A stretch of DNA of 64,000 nt from positions 99,342 to 163,341 of the forward strand of contig CAKZFU010000085.1 in assembly GCA_936450465.1 (NCBI GenBank), given 5' to 3'. The translations under genes were made by a program, and so were the position numbers. Positions 10,202-24,391 of this stretch are shown here, one piece after another. How positions within the stretch are numbered: position 1 is the first letter of the stretch; each line of letters opens with the position of its first letter. A model generated the notes under the pieces. That model was not told the origin of the DNA. It made no database searches and worked only from the letters and a program-made list of their open reading frames with translations. The stretch comes from Gibbula magus. Taxonomy: Eukaryota; Mollusca; Gastropoda; Trochida; Trochidae.

Positions 10202-11156
10202 TAAGAGCTGGTATACGAAGTTGATCAAGTGATCATGAGCAGGGAGGTAACTCTGTCTAGTTAGGTCTTCAAGACTATGTCTGGAAGACCTGTTATTATC
10301 CAGATTCATCTCTATTATTATTTGTACTTTTTTGACCAGAGGTTTCTGAAGTAACCACTGGGCCGATTTGCATGACATTTGCAGGGATGCTAGCCTGTGG
10401 CTGAACTAAGATAATAACAAGCCACTTTTTTTGATTTTCGACTTCTTTCTTGAGTTATCTCCCCTTGAAGTCAAAACTTCAAACCTCTATAACTCGGAAA
10501 CTATTCAAGATATTTTCACAACATTTTCACCAAAATGTGCGCAAAAACATTCCCCATCGAAAAGGTTGACGGCCTTTTTTCTGCCGGAACAATAGATTTT
10601 TTGCTATTTCGAAAAAACTGATTTTTTGTGAACTTTCGCGGTTTTTGGGGTACGCGTCTAAGAAAATCTTCTCCTCCCTCAAATCTATGACTATAGCTAC
10701 ATGTGATAGCTTATTTTGAAGATAAATACATTAGTAAGAGGATTGTAGAAGTCGATTTTTGAATTTCATCCTAGAATTTTAATAATCTCTCCTTGAACAT
10801 GGTCATTTTTAAAAAGTGCGTTTTTCGGCTCTATGTTCAAATGGACCTCACTCGCTAAGGAAAACTCTGATTCGAATTCTGTTTTTTGCAATCTGTTCAC
10901 AATTTGTGGTTTAACAGGTCCACTTCAGAATGTGATCATGTAAATGTTGACCGTTTAAGCAAAACGTCGACATGAACACATTTGACGATTTTAAGGGGAT
11001 TTTCTTTGGAGATTTTTTGTTCGAAAACTACTGAAGATAGAATCACGTTTGATAGCTCATATATATGCTGACGAAATAATTGAATCAATAGACACAAGAG
11101 AAGAAGCAAGTAAAGCCTGCTTGTCTGCACCAATGCCATATATATATGGAGGTCCT

Positions 11157-11187
<31 letters not shown>

Positions 11188-12236
11188 AAGAGTCCAAAAC
11201 GCAACCTGGATTTCTCAACTTTCTAATCCCGCGAGGATCATAAAAATCAAGGTTTGAGCCAAATCGGAGCAACACACGTTTTTTAATTCCTGGTGTTGAC
11301 AACAAAATCAAATCCGTTTCCTTAGTTCTTATTGAGATGGACAAACTTCAAAAGTGTGTATTTCTCTTTTACCATGTTTCTGCCACCATGAAACACCGAA
11401 AAATCATGGCTTGAGCACAACAAAATTTGGAGCCCAAAAATGTATTTATTTTGTTAATGCTTTTACAAATTGCTTCAAATGGGTTCCCGTAGTTATTATT
11501 GAGAAGAACACAGTCCAAAAATGTTGTTTGCAAAGGTAACATGCTCAAAGGTCATTTGAAGCGGGATTCTTGAAGACCTGCAGTATTGACGTGTCAATCC
11601 TAGTTGCAAATAGACTTCCTTTAACAAGGGAACTTCACTCTGTTTTCAAATTAACTGAAGCACATACTAAAGCAAGAGTTACTTACCTTTAAACAAATTG
11701 AAGTCACATTTTGTTCCCGTAGTCACGGGCGTGTAACTCTAAGTCCGTTTCATTTGGGTGTCATGTGTCTTTTGGGAAGCCAGCCTTTGCCTTTTAAGAA
11801 GTTGATTTTTGTAAGGTATATATATATGCATTTGTCATGTATCCAATGTTGATCTCCAAAAATGGATTTAATGTAAGCCTTTGCTATTAACAATATTCTG
11901 TCAATGGCAATTAACTTCAATAACTTTAGTAAATACAATGAACATTGATTCGATTTACGAAAAGGGCAAGGTTCAATGGTTATTGGCTAAGGTGCAAGGT
12001 GCAATGTACAAGATGCAATGTGCATGTGCAAGATGCAAGATGCAAGGTGCAAGGTGCAAGATGCAAGGGGTTAGGGGTAAGGGGTAAGGGGTTATGGGTT
12101 ATGGGGTTTGGGGTTAGGGGTTAGGGTTAAGGTGCAAGGGTTAGGGTTAGGGTTAGGGTTAGGGTTAGGGTTAGGGTTAGGGTTAGGGTTAGGGTTAGGG
12201 TTAGGGTTAGGGTTAGGGTTAGGGTTAGGGTTATGG
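10202..12236 (+). repeat. Unit 5
   Basis: Length 2035; poly-T 26 (11162-11187); fifteen TTAGGG (12141-12230) ending in a single TTATGG (12231-12236). Confidence 0.97.
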
Positions 12237-13191
12237 TAAGAGCTGGTATACGAAGTTGATCAAGTGATCATGAGCAGGGAGGTAACTCTGTCTAGTTAGG
12301 TCTTCAAGACTATGTCTGGAAGACCTGTTATTATCCAGATTCATCTCTATTATTATTTGTACTTTTTTGACCAGAGGTTTCTGAAGTAACCACTGGGCCG
12401 ATTTGCATGACATTTGCAGGGATGCTAGCCTGTGGCTGAACTAAGATAATAACAAGCCACTTTTTTTGATTTTCGACTTCTTTCTTGAGTTATCTCCCCT
12501 TGAAGTCAAAACTTCAAACCTCTATAACTCGGAAACTATTCAAGATATTTTCACAACATTTTCACCAAAATGTGCGCAAAAACATTCCCCATCGAAAAGG
12601 TTGACGGCCTTTTTTCTGCCGGAACAATAGATTTTTTGCTATTTCGAAAAAACTGATTTTTTGTGAACTTTCGCGGTTTTTGGGGTACGCGTCTAAGAAA
12701 ATCTTCTCCTCCCTCAAATCTATGACTATAGCTACATGTGATAGCTTATTTTGAAGATAAATACATTAGTAAGAGGATTGTAGAAGTCGATTTTTGAATT
12801 TCATCCTAGAATTTTAATAATCTCTCCTTGAACATGGTCATTTTTAAAAAGTGCGTTTTTCGGCTCTATGTTCAAATGGACCTCACTCGCTAAGGAAAAC
12901 TCTGATTCGAATTCTGTTTTTTGCAATCTGTTCACAATTTGTGGTTTAACAGGTCCACTTCAGAATGTGATCATGTAAATGTTGACCGTTTAAGCAAAAC
13001 GTCGACATGAACACATTTGACGATTTTAAGGGGATTTTCTTTGGAGATTTTTTGTTCGAAAACTACTGAAGATAGAATCACGTTTGATAGCTCATATATA
13101 TGCTGACGAAATAATTGAATCAATAGACACAAGAGAAGAAGCAAGTAAAGCCTGCTTGTCTGCACCAATGCCATATATATATGGAGGTCCT

Positions 13192-13222
<31 letters not shown>

Positions 13223-14258
13223 AAGAGTCCAAAACGCAACCTGGATTTCTCAACTTTCTAATCCCGCGAGGATCATAAAAATCAAGGTTTGAGCCAAATC
13301 GGAGCAACACACGTTTTTTAATTCCTGGTGTTGACAACAAAATCAAATCCGTTTCCTTAGTTCTTATTGAGATGGACAAACTTCAAAAGTGTGTATTTCT
13401 CTTTTACCATGTTTCTGCCACCATGAAACACCGAAAAATCATGGCTTGAGCACAACAAAATTTGGAGCCCAAAAATGTATTTATTTTGTTAATGCTTTTA
13501 CAAATTGCTTCAAATTGGTTCCCGTAGTTATTATTGAGAAGAACACAGTCCAAAAATGTTGTTTGCAAAGGTAACATGCTCAAAGGTCATTTGAAGCGGG
13601 ATTCTTGAAGACCTGCAGTATTGACGTGTCAATCCTAGTTGCAAATAGACTTCCTTTAACAAGGGAACTTCACTCTGTTTTCAAATTAACTGAAGCACAT
13701 ACTAAAGCAAGAGTTACTTACCTTTAAACAAATTGAAGTCACATTTTGTTCCCGTAGTCACGGGCGTGTAACTCTAAGTCCGTTTCATTTGGGTGTCATG
13801 TGTCTTTTGGGAAGCCAGCCTTTGCCTTTTAAGAAGTTGATTTTTGTAAGGTATATATATATGCATTTGTCATGTATCCAATGTTGATCTCCAAAAATGG
13901 ATTTAATGTAAGCCTTTGCTATTAACAATATTCTGTCAATGGCAATTAACTTCAATAACTTTAGTAAATACAATGAACATTGATTCGATTTACGAAAAGG
14001 GCAAGGTTCAATGGTTATTGGCTAAGGTGCAAGGTGCAATGTACAAGATGCAATGTGCATGTGCAAGATGCAAGATGCAAGGTGCAAGGTGCAAGATGCA
14101 AGGGGTTAGGGGTAAGGGGTAAGGGGTTAGGGGTTAGGGGTTTGGGGTTAGGGGTTAGGGTTAAGGTGCAAGGGTTAGGGTTAGGGTTAGGGTTAGGGTT
14201 AGGGTTAGGGTTAGGGTTAGGGTTAGGGTTAGGGTTAGGGTTAGGGTTAGGGTTAGGG
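12237..14258 (+). repeat. Unit 6
   Basis: Length 2022; poly-T 26 (13197-13222); fourteen TTAGGG (14175-14258). Private T at 13516. Confidence 0.97.
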
Positions 14259-15213
14259 TAAGAGCTGGTATACGAAGTTGATCAAGTGATCATGAGCAGG
14301 GAGGTAACTCTGTCTAGTTAGGTCTTCAAGACTATGTCTGGAAGACCTGTTATTATCCAGATTCATCTCTATTATTATTTGTACTTTTTTGACCAGAGGT
14401 TTCTGAAGTAACCACTGGGCCGATTTGCATGACATTTGCAGGGATGCTAGCCTGTGGCTGAACTAAGATAATAACAAGCCACTTTTTTTGATTTTCGACT
14501 TCTTTCTTGAGTTATCTCCCCTTGAAGTCAAAACTTCAAACCTCTATAACTCGGAAACTATTCAAGATATTTTCACAACATTTTCACCAAAATGTGCGCA
14601 AAAACATTCCCCATCGAAAAGGTTGACGGCCTTTTTTCTGCCGGAACAATAGATTTTTTGCTATTTCGAAAAAACTGATTTTTTGTGAACTTTCGCGGTT
14701 TTTGGGGTACGCGTCTAAGAAAATCTTCTCCTCCCTCAAATCTATGACTATAGCTACATGTGATAGCTTATTTTGAAGATAAATACATTAGTAAGAGGAT
14801 TGTAGAAGTCGATTTTTGAATTTCATCCTAGAATTTTAATAATCTCTCCTTGAACATGGTCATTTTTAAAAAGTGCGTTTTTCGGCTCTATGTTCAAATG
14901 GACCTCACTCGCTAAGGAAAACTCTGATTCGAATTCTGTTTTTTGCAATCTGTTCACAATTTGTGGTTTAACAGGTCCACTTCAGAATGTGATCATGTAA
15001 ATGTTGACCGTTTAAGCAAAACGTCGACATGAACACATTTGACGATTTTAAGGGGATTTTCTTTGGAGATTTTTTGTTCGAAAACTACTGAAGATAGAAT
15101 CACGTTTGATAGCTCATATATATGCTGACGAAATAATTGAATCAATAGACACAAGAGAAGAAGCAAGTAAAGCCTGCTTGTCTGCACCAATGCCATATAT
15201 ATATGGAGGTCCT

Positions 15214-15244
<31 letters not shown>

Positions 15245-16293
15245 AAGAGTCCAAAACGCAACCTGGATTTCTCAACTTTCTAATCCCGCGAGGATCATAA
15301 AAATCAAGGTTTGAGCCAAATCGGAGCAACACACGTTTTTTAATTCCTGGTGTTGACAACAAAATCAAATCCGTTTCCTTAGTTCTTATTGAGATGGACA
15401 AACTTCAAAAGTGTGTATTTCTCTTTTACCATGTTTCTGCCACCATGAAACACCGAAAAATCATGGCTTGAGCACAACAAAATTTGGAGCCCAAAAATGT
15501 ATTTATTTTGTTAATGCTTTTACAAATTGCTTCAAATGGGTTCCCGTAGTTATTATTGAGAAGAACACAGTCCAAAAATGTTGTTTGCAAAGGTAACATG
15601 CTCAAAGGTCATTTGAAGCGGGATTCTTGAAGACCTGCAGTATTGACGTGTCAATCCTAGTTGCAAATAGACTTCCTTTAACAAGGGAACTTCACTCTGT
15701 TTTCAAATTAACTGAAGCACATACTAAAGCAAGAGTTACTTACCTTTAAACAAATTGAAGTCACATTTTGTTCCCGTAGTCACGGGCGTGTAACTCTAAG
15801 TCCGTTTCATTTGGGTGTCATGTGTCTTTTGGGAAGCCAGCCTTTGCCTTTTAAGAAGTTGATTTTTGTAAGGTATATATATATGCATTTGTCATGTATC
15901 CAATGTTGATCTCCAAAAATGGATTTAATGTAAGCCTTTGCTATTAACAATATTCTGTCAATGGCAATTAACTTCAAAAACTTTAGTAAATACAATGAAC
16001 ATTGATTCGATTTACGAAAAGGGCAAGGTTCAATGGTTATTGGCTAAGGTGCAAGGTGCAATGTACAAGATGCAATGTGCATGTGCAAGATGCAAGATGC
16101 AAGGTGCAAGGTGCAAGATGCAAGGGGTTAGGGGTAAGGGGTAAGGGGTTAGGGGTTAGGGGTTTTGGGGTTAGGGGTTAGGGTTAAGGTGCAAGGGTTA
16201 GGGTTAGGGTTAGGGTTAGGGTTAGGGTTAGGGTTAGGGTTAGGGTTAGGGTTAGGGTTAGGGTTAGGGTTAGGGTTAGGGTTAGGGTTAGGG
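14259..16293 (+). repeat. Unit 7
   Basis: Length 2035; poly-T 26 (15219-15244); sixteen TTAGGG (16198-16293). First unit with the T-to-A variant before ACTTTAGTAAA (15978). Confidence 0.97.
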
Positions 16294-17248
16294 TAAGAGC
16301 TGGTATACGAAGTTGATCAAGTGATCATGAGCAGGGAGGTAACTCTGTCTAGTTAGGTCTTCAAGACTATGTCTGGAAGACCTGTTATTATCCAGATTCA
16401 TCTCTATTATTATTTGTACTTTTTTGACCAGAGGTTTCTGAAGTAACCACTGGGCCGATTTGCATGACATTTGCAGGGATGCTAGCCTGTGACTGAACTA
16501 AGATAATAACAAGCCACTTTTTTTGATTTTCGACTTCTTTCTTGAGTTATCTCCCCTTGAAGTCAAAACTTCAAACCTCTATAACTCGGAAACTATTCAA
16601 GATATTTTCACAACATTTTCACCAAAATGTGCGCAAAAACATTCCCCATCGAAAAGGTTGACGGCCTTTTTTCTGCCGGAACAATAGATTTTTTGCTATT
16701 TCGAAAAAACTGATTTTTTGTGAACTTTCGCGGTTTTTGGGGTACGCGTCTAAGAAAATCTTCTCCTCCCTCAAATCTATGACTATAGCTACATGTGATA
16801 GCTTATTTTGAAGATAAATACATTAGTAAGAGGATTGTAGAAGTCGATTTTTGAATTTCATCCTAGAATTTTAATAATCTCTCCTTGAACATGGTCATTT
16901 TTAAAAAGTGCGTTTTTCGGCTCTATGTTCAAATGGACCTCACTCGCTAAGGAAAACTCTGATTCGAATTCTGTTTTTTGCAATCTGTTCACAATTTGTG
17001 GTTTAACAGGTCCACTTCAGAATGTGATCATGTAAATGTTGACCGTTTAAGCAAAACGTCGACATGAACACATTTGACGATTTTAAGGGGATTTTCTTTG
17101 GAGATTTTTTGTTCGAAAACTACTGAAGATAGAATCACGTTTGATAGCTCATATATATGCTGACGAAATAATTGAATCAATAGACACAAGAGAAGAAGCA
17201 AGTAAAGCCTGCTTGTCTGCACCAATGCCATATATATATGGAGGTCCT

Positions 17249-17279
<31 letters not shown>

Positions 17280-18315
17280 AAGAGTCCAAAACGCAACCTG
17301 GATTTCTCAACTTTCTAATCCCGCGAGGATCATAAAAATCAAGGTTTGAGCCAAATCGGAGCAACACACGTTTTTTAATTCCTGGTGTTGACAACAAAAT
17401 CAAATCCGTTTCCTTAGTTCTTATTGAGATGGACAAACTTCAAAAGTGTGTATTTCTCTTTTACCATGTTTCTGCCACCATGAAACACCGAAAAATCATG
17501 GCTTGAGCACAACAAAATTTGGAGCCCAAAAATGTATTTATTTTGTTAATGCTTTTACAAATTGCTTCAAATGGGTTCCCGTAGTTATTATTGAGAAGAA
17601 CACAGTCCAAAAATGTTGTTTGCAAAGGTAACATGCTCAAAGGTCATTTGAAGCGGGATTCTTGAAGACCTGCAGTATTGACGTGTCAATCCTAGTTGCA
17701 AATAGACTTCCTTTAACAAGGGAACTTCACTCTGTTTTCAAATTAACTGAAGCACATACTAAAGCAAGAGTTACTTACCTTTAAACAAATTGAAGTCACA
17801 TTTTGTTCCCGTAGTCACGGGCGTGTAACTCTAAGTCCGTTTCATTTGGGTGTCATGTGTCTTTTGGGAAGCCAGCCTTTGCCTTTTAAGAAGTTGATTT
17901 TTGTAAGGTATATATATATGCATTTGTCATGTATCCAATGTTGATCTCCAAAAATGGATTTAATGTAAGCCTTTGCTATTAACAATATTCTGTCAATGGC
18001 AATTAACTTCAATAACTTTAGTAAATACAATGAACATTGATTCGATTTACGAAAAGGGCAAGGTTCAATGGTTATTGGCTAAGGTGCAAGGTGCAATGTA
18101 CAAGATGCAATGTGCATGTGCAAGATGCAAGATGCAAGGTGCAAGGTGCAAGATGCAAGGGGTTAGGGGTAAGGGGTAAGGGGTTAGGGGTTAGGGGTTA
18201 GGGGTTAGGGGTTAGGGTTAAGGTGCAAGGGTTAGGGTTAGGGTTAGGGTTAGGGTTAGGGTTAGGGTTAGGGTTAGGGTTAGGGTTAGGGTTAGGGTTA
18301 GGGTTAGGGTTAGGG
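16294..18315 (+). repeat. Unit 8
   Basis: Length 2022; poly-T 26 (17254-17279); fourteen TTAGGG (18232-18315). Carries CCTGTGACTG (A at 16492) instead of CCTGTGGCTG. Confidence 0.97.
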
Positions 18316-19270
18316 TAAGAGCTGGTATACGAAGTTGATCAAGTGATCATGAGCAGGGAGGTAACTCTGTCTAGTTAGGTCTTCAAGACTATGTCTGGAA
18401 GACCTGTTATTATCCAGATTCATCTCTATTATTATTTGTACTTTTTTGACCAGAGGTTTCTGAAGTAACCACTGGGCCGATTTGCATGACATTTGCAGGG
18501 ATGCTAGCCTGTGGCTGAACTAAGATAATAACAAGCCACTTTTTTTGATTTTCGACTTCTTTCTTGAGTTATCTCCCCTTGAAGTCAAAACTTCAAACCT
18601 CTATAACTCGGAAACTATTCAAGATATTTTCACAACATTTTCACCAAAATGTGCGCAAAAACATTCCCCATCGAAAAGGTTGACGGCCTTTTTTCTGCCG
18701 GAACAATAGATTTTTTGCTATTTCGAAAAAACTGATTTTTTGTGAACTTTCGCGGTTTTTGGGGTACGCGTCTAAGAAAATCTTCTCCTCCCTCAAATCT
18801 ATGACTATAGCTACATGTGATAGCTTATTTTGAAGATAAATACATTAGTAAGAGGATTGTAGAAGTCGATTTTTGAATTTCATCCTAGAATTTTAATAAT
18901 CTCTCCTTGAACATGGTCATTTTTAAAAAGTGCGTTTTTCGGCTCTATGTTCAAATGGACCTCACTCGCTAAGGAAAACTCTGATTCGAATTCTGTTTTT
19001 TGCAATCTGTTCACAATTTGTGGTTTAACAGGTCCACTTCAGAATGTGATCATGTAAATGTTGACCGTTTAAGCAAAACGTCGACATGAACACATTTGAC
19101 GATTTTAAGGGGATTTTCTTTGGAGATTTTTTGTTCGAAAACTACTGAAGATAGAATCACGTTTGATAGCTCATATATATGCTGACGAAATAATTGAATC
19201 AATAGACACAAGAGAAGAAGCAAGTAAAGCCTGCTTGTCTGCACCAATGCCATATATATATGGAGGTCCT

Positions 19271-19301
<31 letters not shown>

Positions 19302-20302
19302 AAGAGTCCAAAACGCAACCTGGATTTCTCAACTTTCTAATCCCGCGAGGATCATAAAAATCAAGGTTTGAGCCAAATCGGAGCAACACACGTTTTTTAA
19401 TTCCTGGTGTTGACAACAAAATCAAATCCGTTTCCTTAGTTCTTATTGAGATGGACAAACTTCAAAAGTGTGTATTTCTCTTTTACCATGTTTCTGCCAC
19501 CATGAAACACCGAAAAATCATGGCTTGAGCACAACAAAATTTGGAGCCCAAAAATGTATTTATTTTGTTAATGCTTTTACAAATTGCTTCAAATGGGTTC
19601 CCGTAGTTATTATTGAGAAGAACACAGTCCAAAAATGTTGTTTGCAAAGGTAACATGCTCAAAGGTCATTTGAAGCGGGATTCTTGAAGACCTGCAGTAT
19701 TGACGTGTCAATCCTAGTTGCAAATAGACTTCCTTTAACAAGGGAACTTCACTCTGTTTTCAAATTAACTGAAGCACATACTAAAGCAAGAGTTACTTAC
19801 CTTTAAACAAATTGAAGTCACATTTTGTTCCCGTAGTCACGGGCGTGTAACTCTAAGTCCGTTTCATTTGGGTGTCATGTGTCTTTTGGGAAGCCAGCCT
19901 TTGCCTTTTAAGAAGTTGATTTTTGTAAGGTATATATATATGCATTTGTCATGTATCCAATGTTGATCTCCAAAAATGGATTTAATGTAAGCCTTTGCTA
20001 TTAACAATATTCTGTCAATGGCAATTAACTTCAATAACTTTAGTAAATACAATGAACATTGATTCGATTTACGAAAAGGGCAAGGTTCAATGGTTATTGG
20101 CTAAGGTGCAAGGTGCAATGTACAAGATGCAATGTGCATGTGCAAGATGCAAGATGCAAGGTGCAAGGTGCAAGATGCAAGGGGTTAGGGGTAAGGGGTA
20201 AGGGGTAAGGGGTTAGGGGTTAGGGGTTAGGGGTTAGGGGTTAGGGTTAAGGTGCAAGGGTTAGGGTTAGGGTTAGGGTTAGGGTTAGGGTTAGAGCTAG
20301 GG
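18316..20302 (+). repeat. Unit 9 (shortest; only five TTAGGG)
   Basis: Length 1987; poly-T 26 (19276-19301); five TTAGGG (20261-20290) followed by TTAGAGCTAGGG (20291-20302), a junction otherwise seen only at the ends of units 1-4. Confidence 0.97.
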
Positions 20303-21257
20303 TAAGAGCTGGTATACGAAGTTGATCAAGTGATCATGAGCAGGGAGGTAACTCTGTCTAGTTAGGTCTTCAAGACTATGTCTGGAAGACCTGTTATTAT
20401 CCAGATTCATCTCTATTATTATTTGTACTTTTTTGACCAGAGGTTTCTGAAGTAACCACTGGGCCGATTTGCATGACATTTGCAGGGATGCTAGCCTGTG
20501 GCTGAACTAAGATAATAACAAGCCACTTTTTTTGATTTTCGACTTCTTTCTTGAGTTATCTCCCCTTGAAGTCAAAACTTCAAACCTCTATAACTCGGAA
20601 ACTATTCAAGATATTTTCACAACATTTTCACCAAAATGTGCGCAAAAACATTCCCCATCGAAAAGGTTGACGGCCTTTTTTCTGCCGGAACAATAGATTT
20701 TTTGCTATTTCGAAAAAACTGATTTTTTGTGAACTTTCGCGGTTTTTGGGGTACGCGTCTAAGAAAATCTTCTCCTCCCTCAAATCTATGACTATAGCTA
20801 CATGTGATAGCTTATTTTGAAGATAAATACATTAGTAAGAGGATTGTAGAAGTCGATTTTTGAATTTCATCCTAGAATTTTAATAATCTCTCCTTGAACA
20901 TGGTCATTTTTAAAAAGTGCGTTTTTCGGCTCTATGTTCAAATGGACCTCACTCGCTAAGGAAAACTCTGATTCGAATTCTGTTTTTTGCAATCTGTTCA
21001 CAATTTGTGGTTTAACAGGTCCACTTCAGAATGTGATCATGTAAATGTTGACCGTTTAAGCAAAACGTCGACATGAACACATTTGACGATTTTAAGGGGA
21101 TTTTCTTTGGAGATTTTTTGTTCGAAAACTACTGAAGATAGAATCACGTTTGATAGCTCATATATATGCTGACGAAATAATTGAATCAATAGACACAAGA
21201 GAAGAAGCAAGTAAAGCCTGCTTGTCTGCACCAATGCCATATATATATGGAGGTCCT

Positions 21258-21288
<31 letters not shown>

Positions 21289-22330
21289 AAGAGTCCAAAA
21301 CGCAACCTGGATTTCTCAACTTTCTAATCCCGCGAGGATCATAAAAATCAAGGTTTGAGCCAAATCGGAGCAACACACGTTTTTTAATTCCTGGTGTTGA
21401 CAACAAAATCAAATCCGTTTCCTTAGTTCTTATTGAGATGGACAAACTTCAAAAGTGTGTATTTCTCTTTTACCATGTTTCTGCCACCATGAAACACCGA
21501 AAAATCATGGCTTGAGCACAACAAAATTTGGAGCCCAAAAATGTATTTATTTTGTTAATGCTTTTACAAATTGCTTCAAATGGGTTCCCGTAGTTATTAT
21601 TGAGAAGAACACAGTCCAAAAATGTTGTTTGCAAAGGTAACATGCTCAAAGGTCATTTGAAGCGGGATTCTTGAAGACCTGCAGTATTGACGTGTCAATC
21701 CTAGTTGCAAATAGACTTCCTTTAACAAGGGAACTTCACTCTGTTTTCAAATTAACTGAAGCACATACTAAAGCAAGAGTTACTTACCTTTAAACAAATT
21801 GAAGTCACATTTTGTTCCCGTAGTCACGGGCGTGTAACTCTAAGTCCGTTTCATTTGGGTGTCATGTGTCTTTTGGGAAGCCAGCCTTTGCCTTTTAAGA
21901 AGTTGATTTTTGTAAGGTATATATATATGCATTTGTCATGTATCCAATGTTGATCTCCAAAAATGGATTTAATGTAAGCCTTTGCTATTAACAATATTCT
22001 GTCAATGGCAATTAACTTCAATAACTTTAGTAAATACAATGAACATTGATTCGATTTACGAAAAGGGCAAGGTTCAATGGTTATTGGCTAAGGTGCAAGG
22101 TGCAATGTACAAGATGCAATGTGCATGTGCAAGATGCAAGATGCAAGGTGCAAGGTGCAAGATGCAAGGGGTTAGGGGTAAGGGGTAAGGGGTTAGGGGT
22201 TAGGGGTTTGGGGTTTGGGGTTAGGGTTAAGGTGCAAGGGTTAGGGTTAGGGTTAGGGTTAGGGTTAGGGTTAGGGTTAGGGTTAGGGTTAGGGTTAGGG
22301 TTAGGGTTAGGGTTAGGGTTAGGGTTAGGG
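20303..22330 (+). repeat. Unit 10
   Basis: Length 2028; poly-T 26 (21263-21288); fifteen TTAGGG (22241-22330). Confidence 0.97.
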
Positions 22331-24391
22331 TAAGAGCTGGTATACGAAGTTGATCAAGTGATCATGAGCAGGGAGGTAACTCTGTCTAGTTAGGTCTTCA
22401 AGACTATGTCTGGAAGACCTGTTATTATCCAGATTCATCTCTATTATTATTTGTACTTTTTTGACCAGAGGTTTCTGAAGTAACCACTGGGCCGATTTGC
22501 ATGACATTTGCAGGGATGCTAGCCTGTGGCTGAACTAAGATAATAACAAGCCACTTTTTTTGATTTTCGACTTCTTTCTTGAGTTATCTCCCCTTGAAGT
22601 CAAAACTTCAAACCTCTATAACTCGGAAACTATTCAAGATATTTTCACAACATTTTCACCAAAATGTGCGCAAAAACATTCCCCATCGAAAAGGTTGACG
22701 GCCTTTTTTCTGCCGGAACAATAGATTTTTTGCTATTTCGAAAAAACTGATTTTTTGTGAACTTTCGCGGTTTTTGGGGTACGCGTCTAAGAAAATCTTC
22801 TCCTCCCTCAAATCTATGACTATAGCTACATGTGATAGCTTATTTTGAAGATAAATACATTAGTAAGAGGATTGTAGAAGTCGATTTTTGAATTTCATCC
22901 TAGAATTTTAATAATCTCTCCTTGAACATGGTCATTTTTAAAAAGTGCGTTTTTCGGCTCTATGTTCAAATGGACCTCACTCGCTAAGGAAAACTCTGAT
23001 TCGAATTCTGTTTTTTGCAATCTGTTCACAATTTGTGGTTTAACAGGTCCACTTCAGAATGTGATCATGTAAATGTTGACCGTTTAAGCAAAACGTCGAC
23101 ATGAACACATTTGACGATTTTAAGGGGATTTTCTTTGGAGATTTTTTGTTCGAAAACTACTGAAGATAGAATCACGTTTGATAGCTCATATATATGCTGA
23201 CGAAATAATTGAATAAATAGACACAAGAGAAGAAGCAAGTAAAGCCTGCTTGTCTGCACCAATGCCATATATATATGGAGGTCCTTTTACTTTTTTTTTT
23301 TTTTTTTTTTTTAAGAGTCCAAAACGCAACCTGGATTTCTCAACTTTCTAATCCCGCGAGGATCATAAAAATCAAGGTTTGAGCCAAATCGGAGCAACAC
23401 ACGTTTTTTAATTCCTGGTGTTGACAACAAAATCAAATCCGTTTCCTTAGTTCTTATTGAGATGGACAAACTTCAAAAGTGTGTATTTCTCTTTTACCAT
23501 GTTTCTGCCACCATGAAACACCGAAAAATCATGGCTTGAGCACAACAAAATTTGGAGCCCAAAAATGTATTTATTTTGTTAATGCTTTTACAAATTGCTT
23601 CAAATGGGTTCCCGTAGTTATTATTGAGAAGAACACAGTCCAAAAATGTTGTTTGCAAAGGTAACATGCTCAAAGGTCATTTGAAGCGGGATTCTTGAAG
23701 ACCTGCAGTATTGACGTGTCAATCCTAGTTGCAAATAGACTTCCTTTAACAAGGGAACTTCACTCTGTTTTCAAATTAACTGAAGCACATACTAAAGCAA
23801 GAGTTACTTACCTTTAAACAAATTGAAGTCACATTTTGTTCCCGTAGTCACGGGCGTGTAACTCTAAGTCCGTTTCATTTGGGTGTCATGTGTCTTTTGG
23901 GAAGCCAGCCTTTGCCTTTTAAGAAGTTGATTTTTGTAAGGTATATATATATGCATTTGTCATGTATCCAATGTTGATCTCCAAAAATGGATTTAATGTA
24001 AGCCTTTGCTATTAACAATATTCTGTCAATGGCAATTAACTTCAATAACTTTAGTAAATACAATGAACATTGATTCGATTTACGAAAAGGGCAAGGTTCA
24101 ATGGTTATTGGCTAAGGTGCAAGGTGCAATGTACAAGATGCAATGTGCATGTGCAAGATGCAAGATGCAAGGTGCAAGGTGCAAGATGCAAGGGGTTAGG
24201 GGTAAGGGGTAAGGGGTTAGGGGTTAGGGGTTAGGGGTTAGGGGTTAGGGGTTAGGGTTAAGGTGCAAGGGTTAGGGTTAGGGTTAGGGTTAGGGTTAGG
24301 GTTAGGGTTAGGGTTAGGGTTAGGGTTAGGGTTAGGGTTAGGGTTAGGGTTAGGGTTAGGGTTAGGGTTAGGGTTAGGGTTAGGGTTAGGG
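22331..24391 (+). repeat. Unit 11
   Basis: Length 2061; poly-T only 22 (23291-23312); twenty TTAGGG (24272-24391). Private A at 23215, about 75 bases left of the poly-T. Confidence 0.97.

Noticed and set aside
13980..14261. Plus-strand reading frame of 93 codons with a long Gly-Leu dipeptide tail (similar at 22046-22333)
   Set aside because: The tail is only TTAGGG read in one frame and the head is the AAGRTGC minisatellite; it is open because neither repeat contains a stop in that frame.
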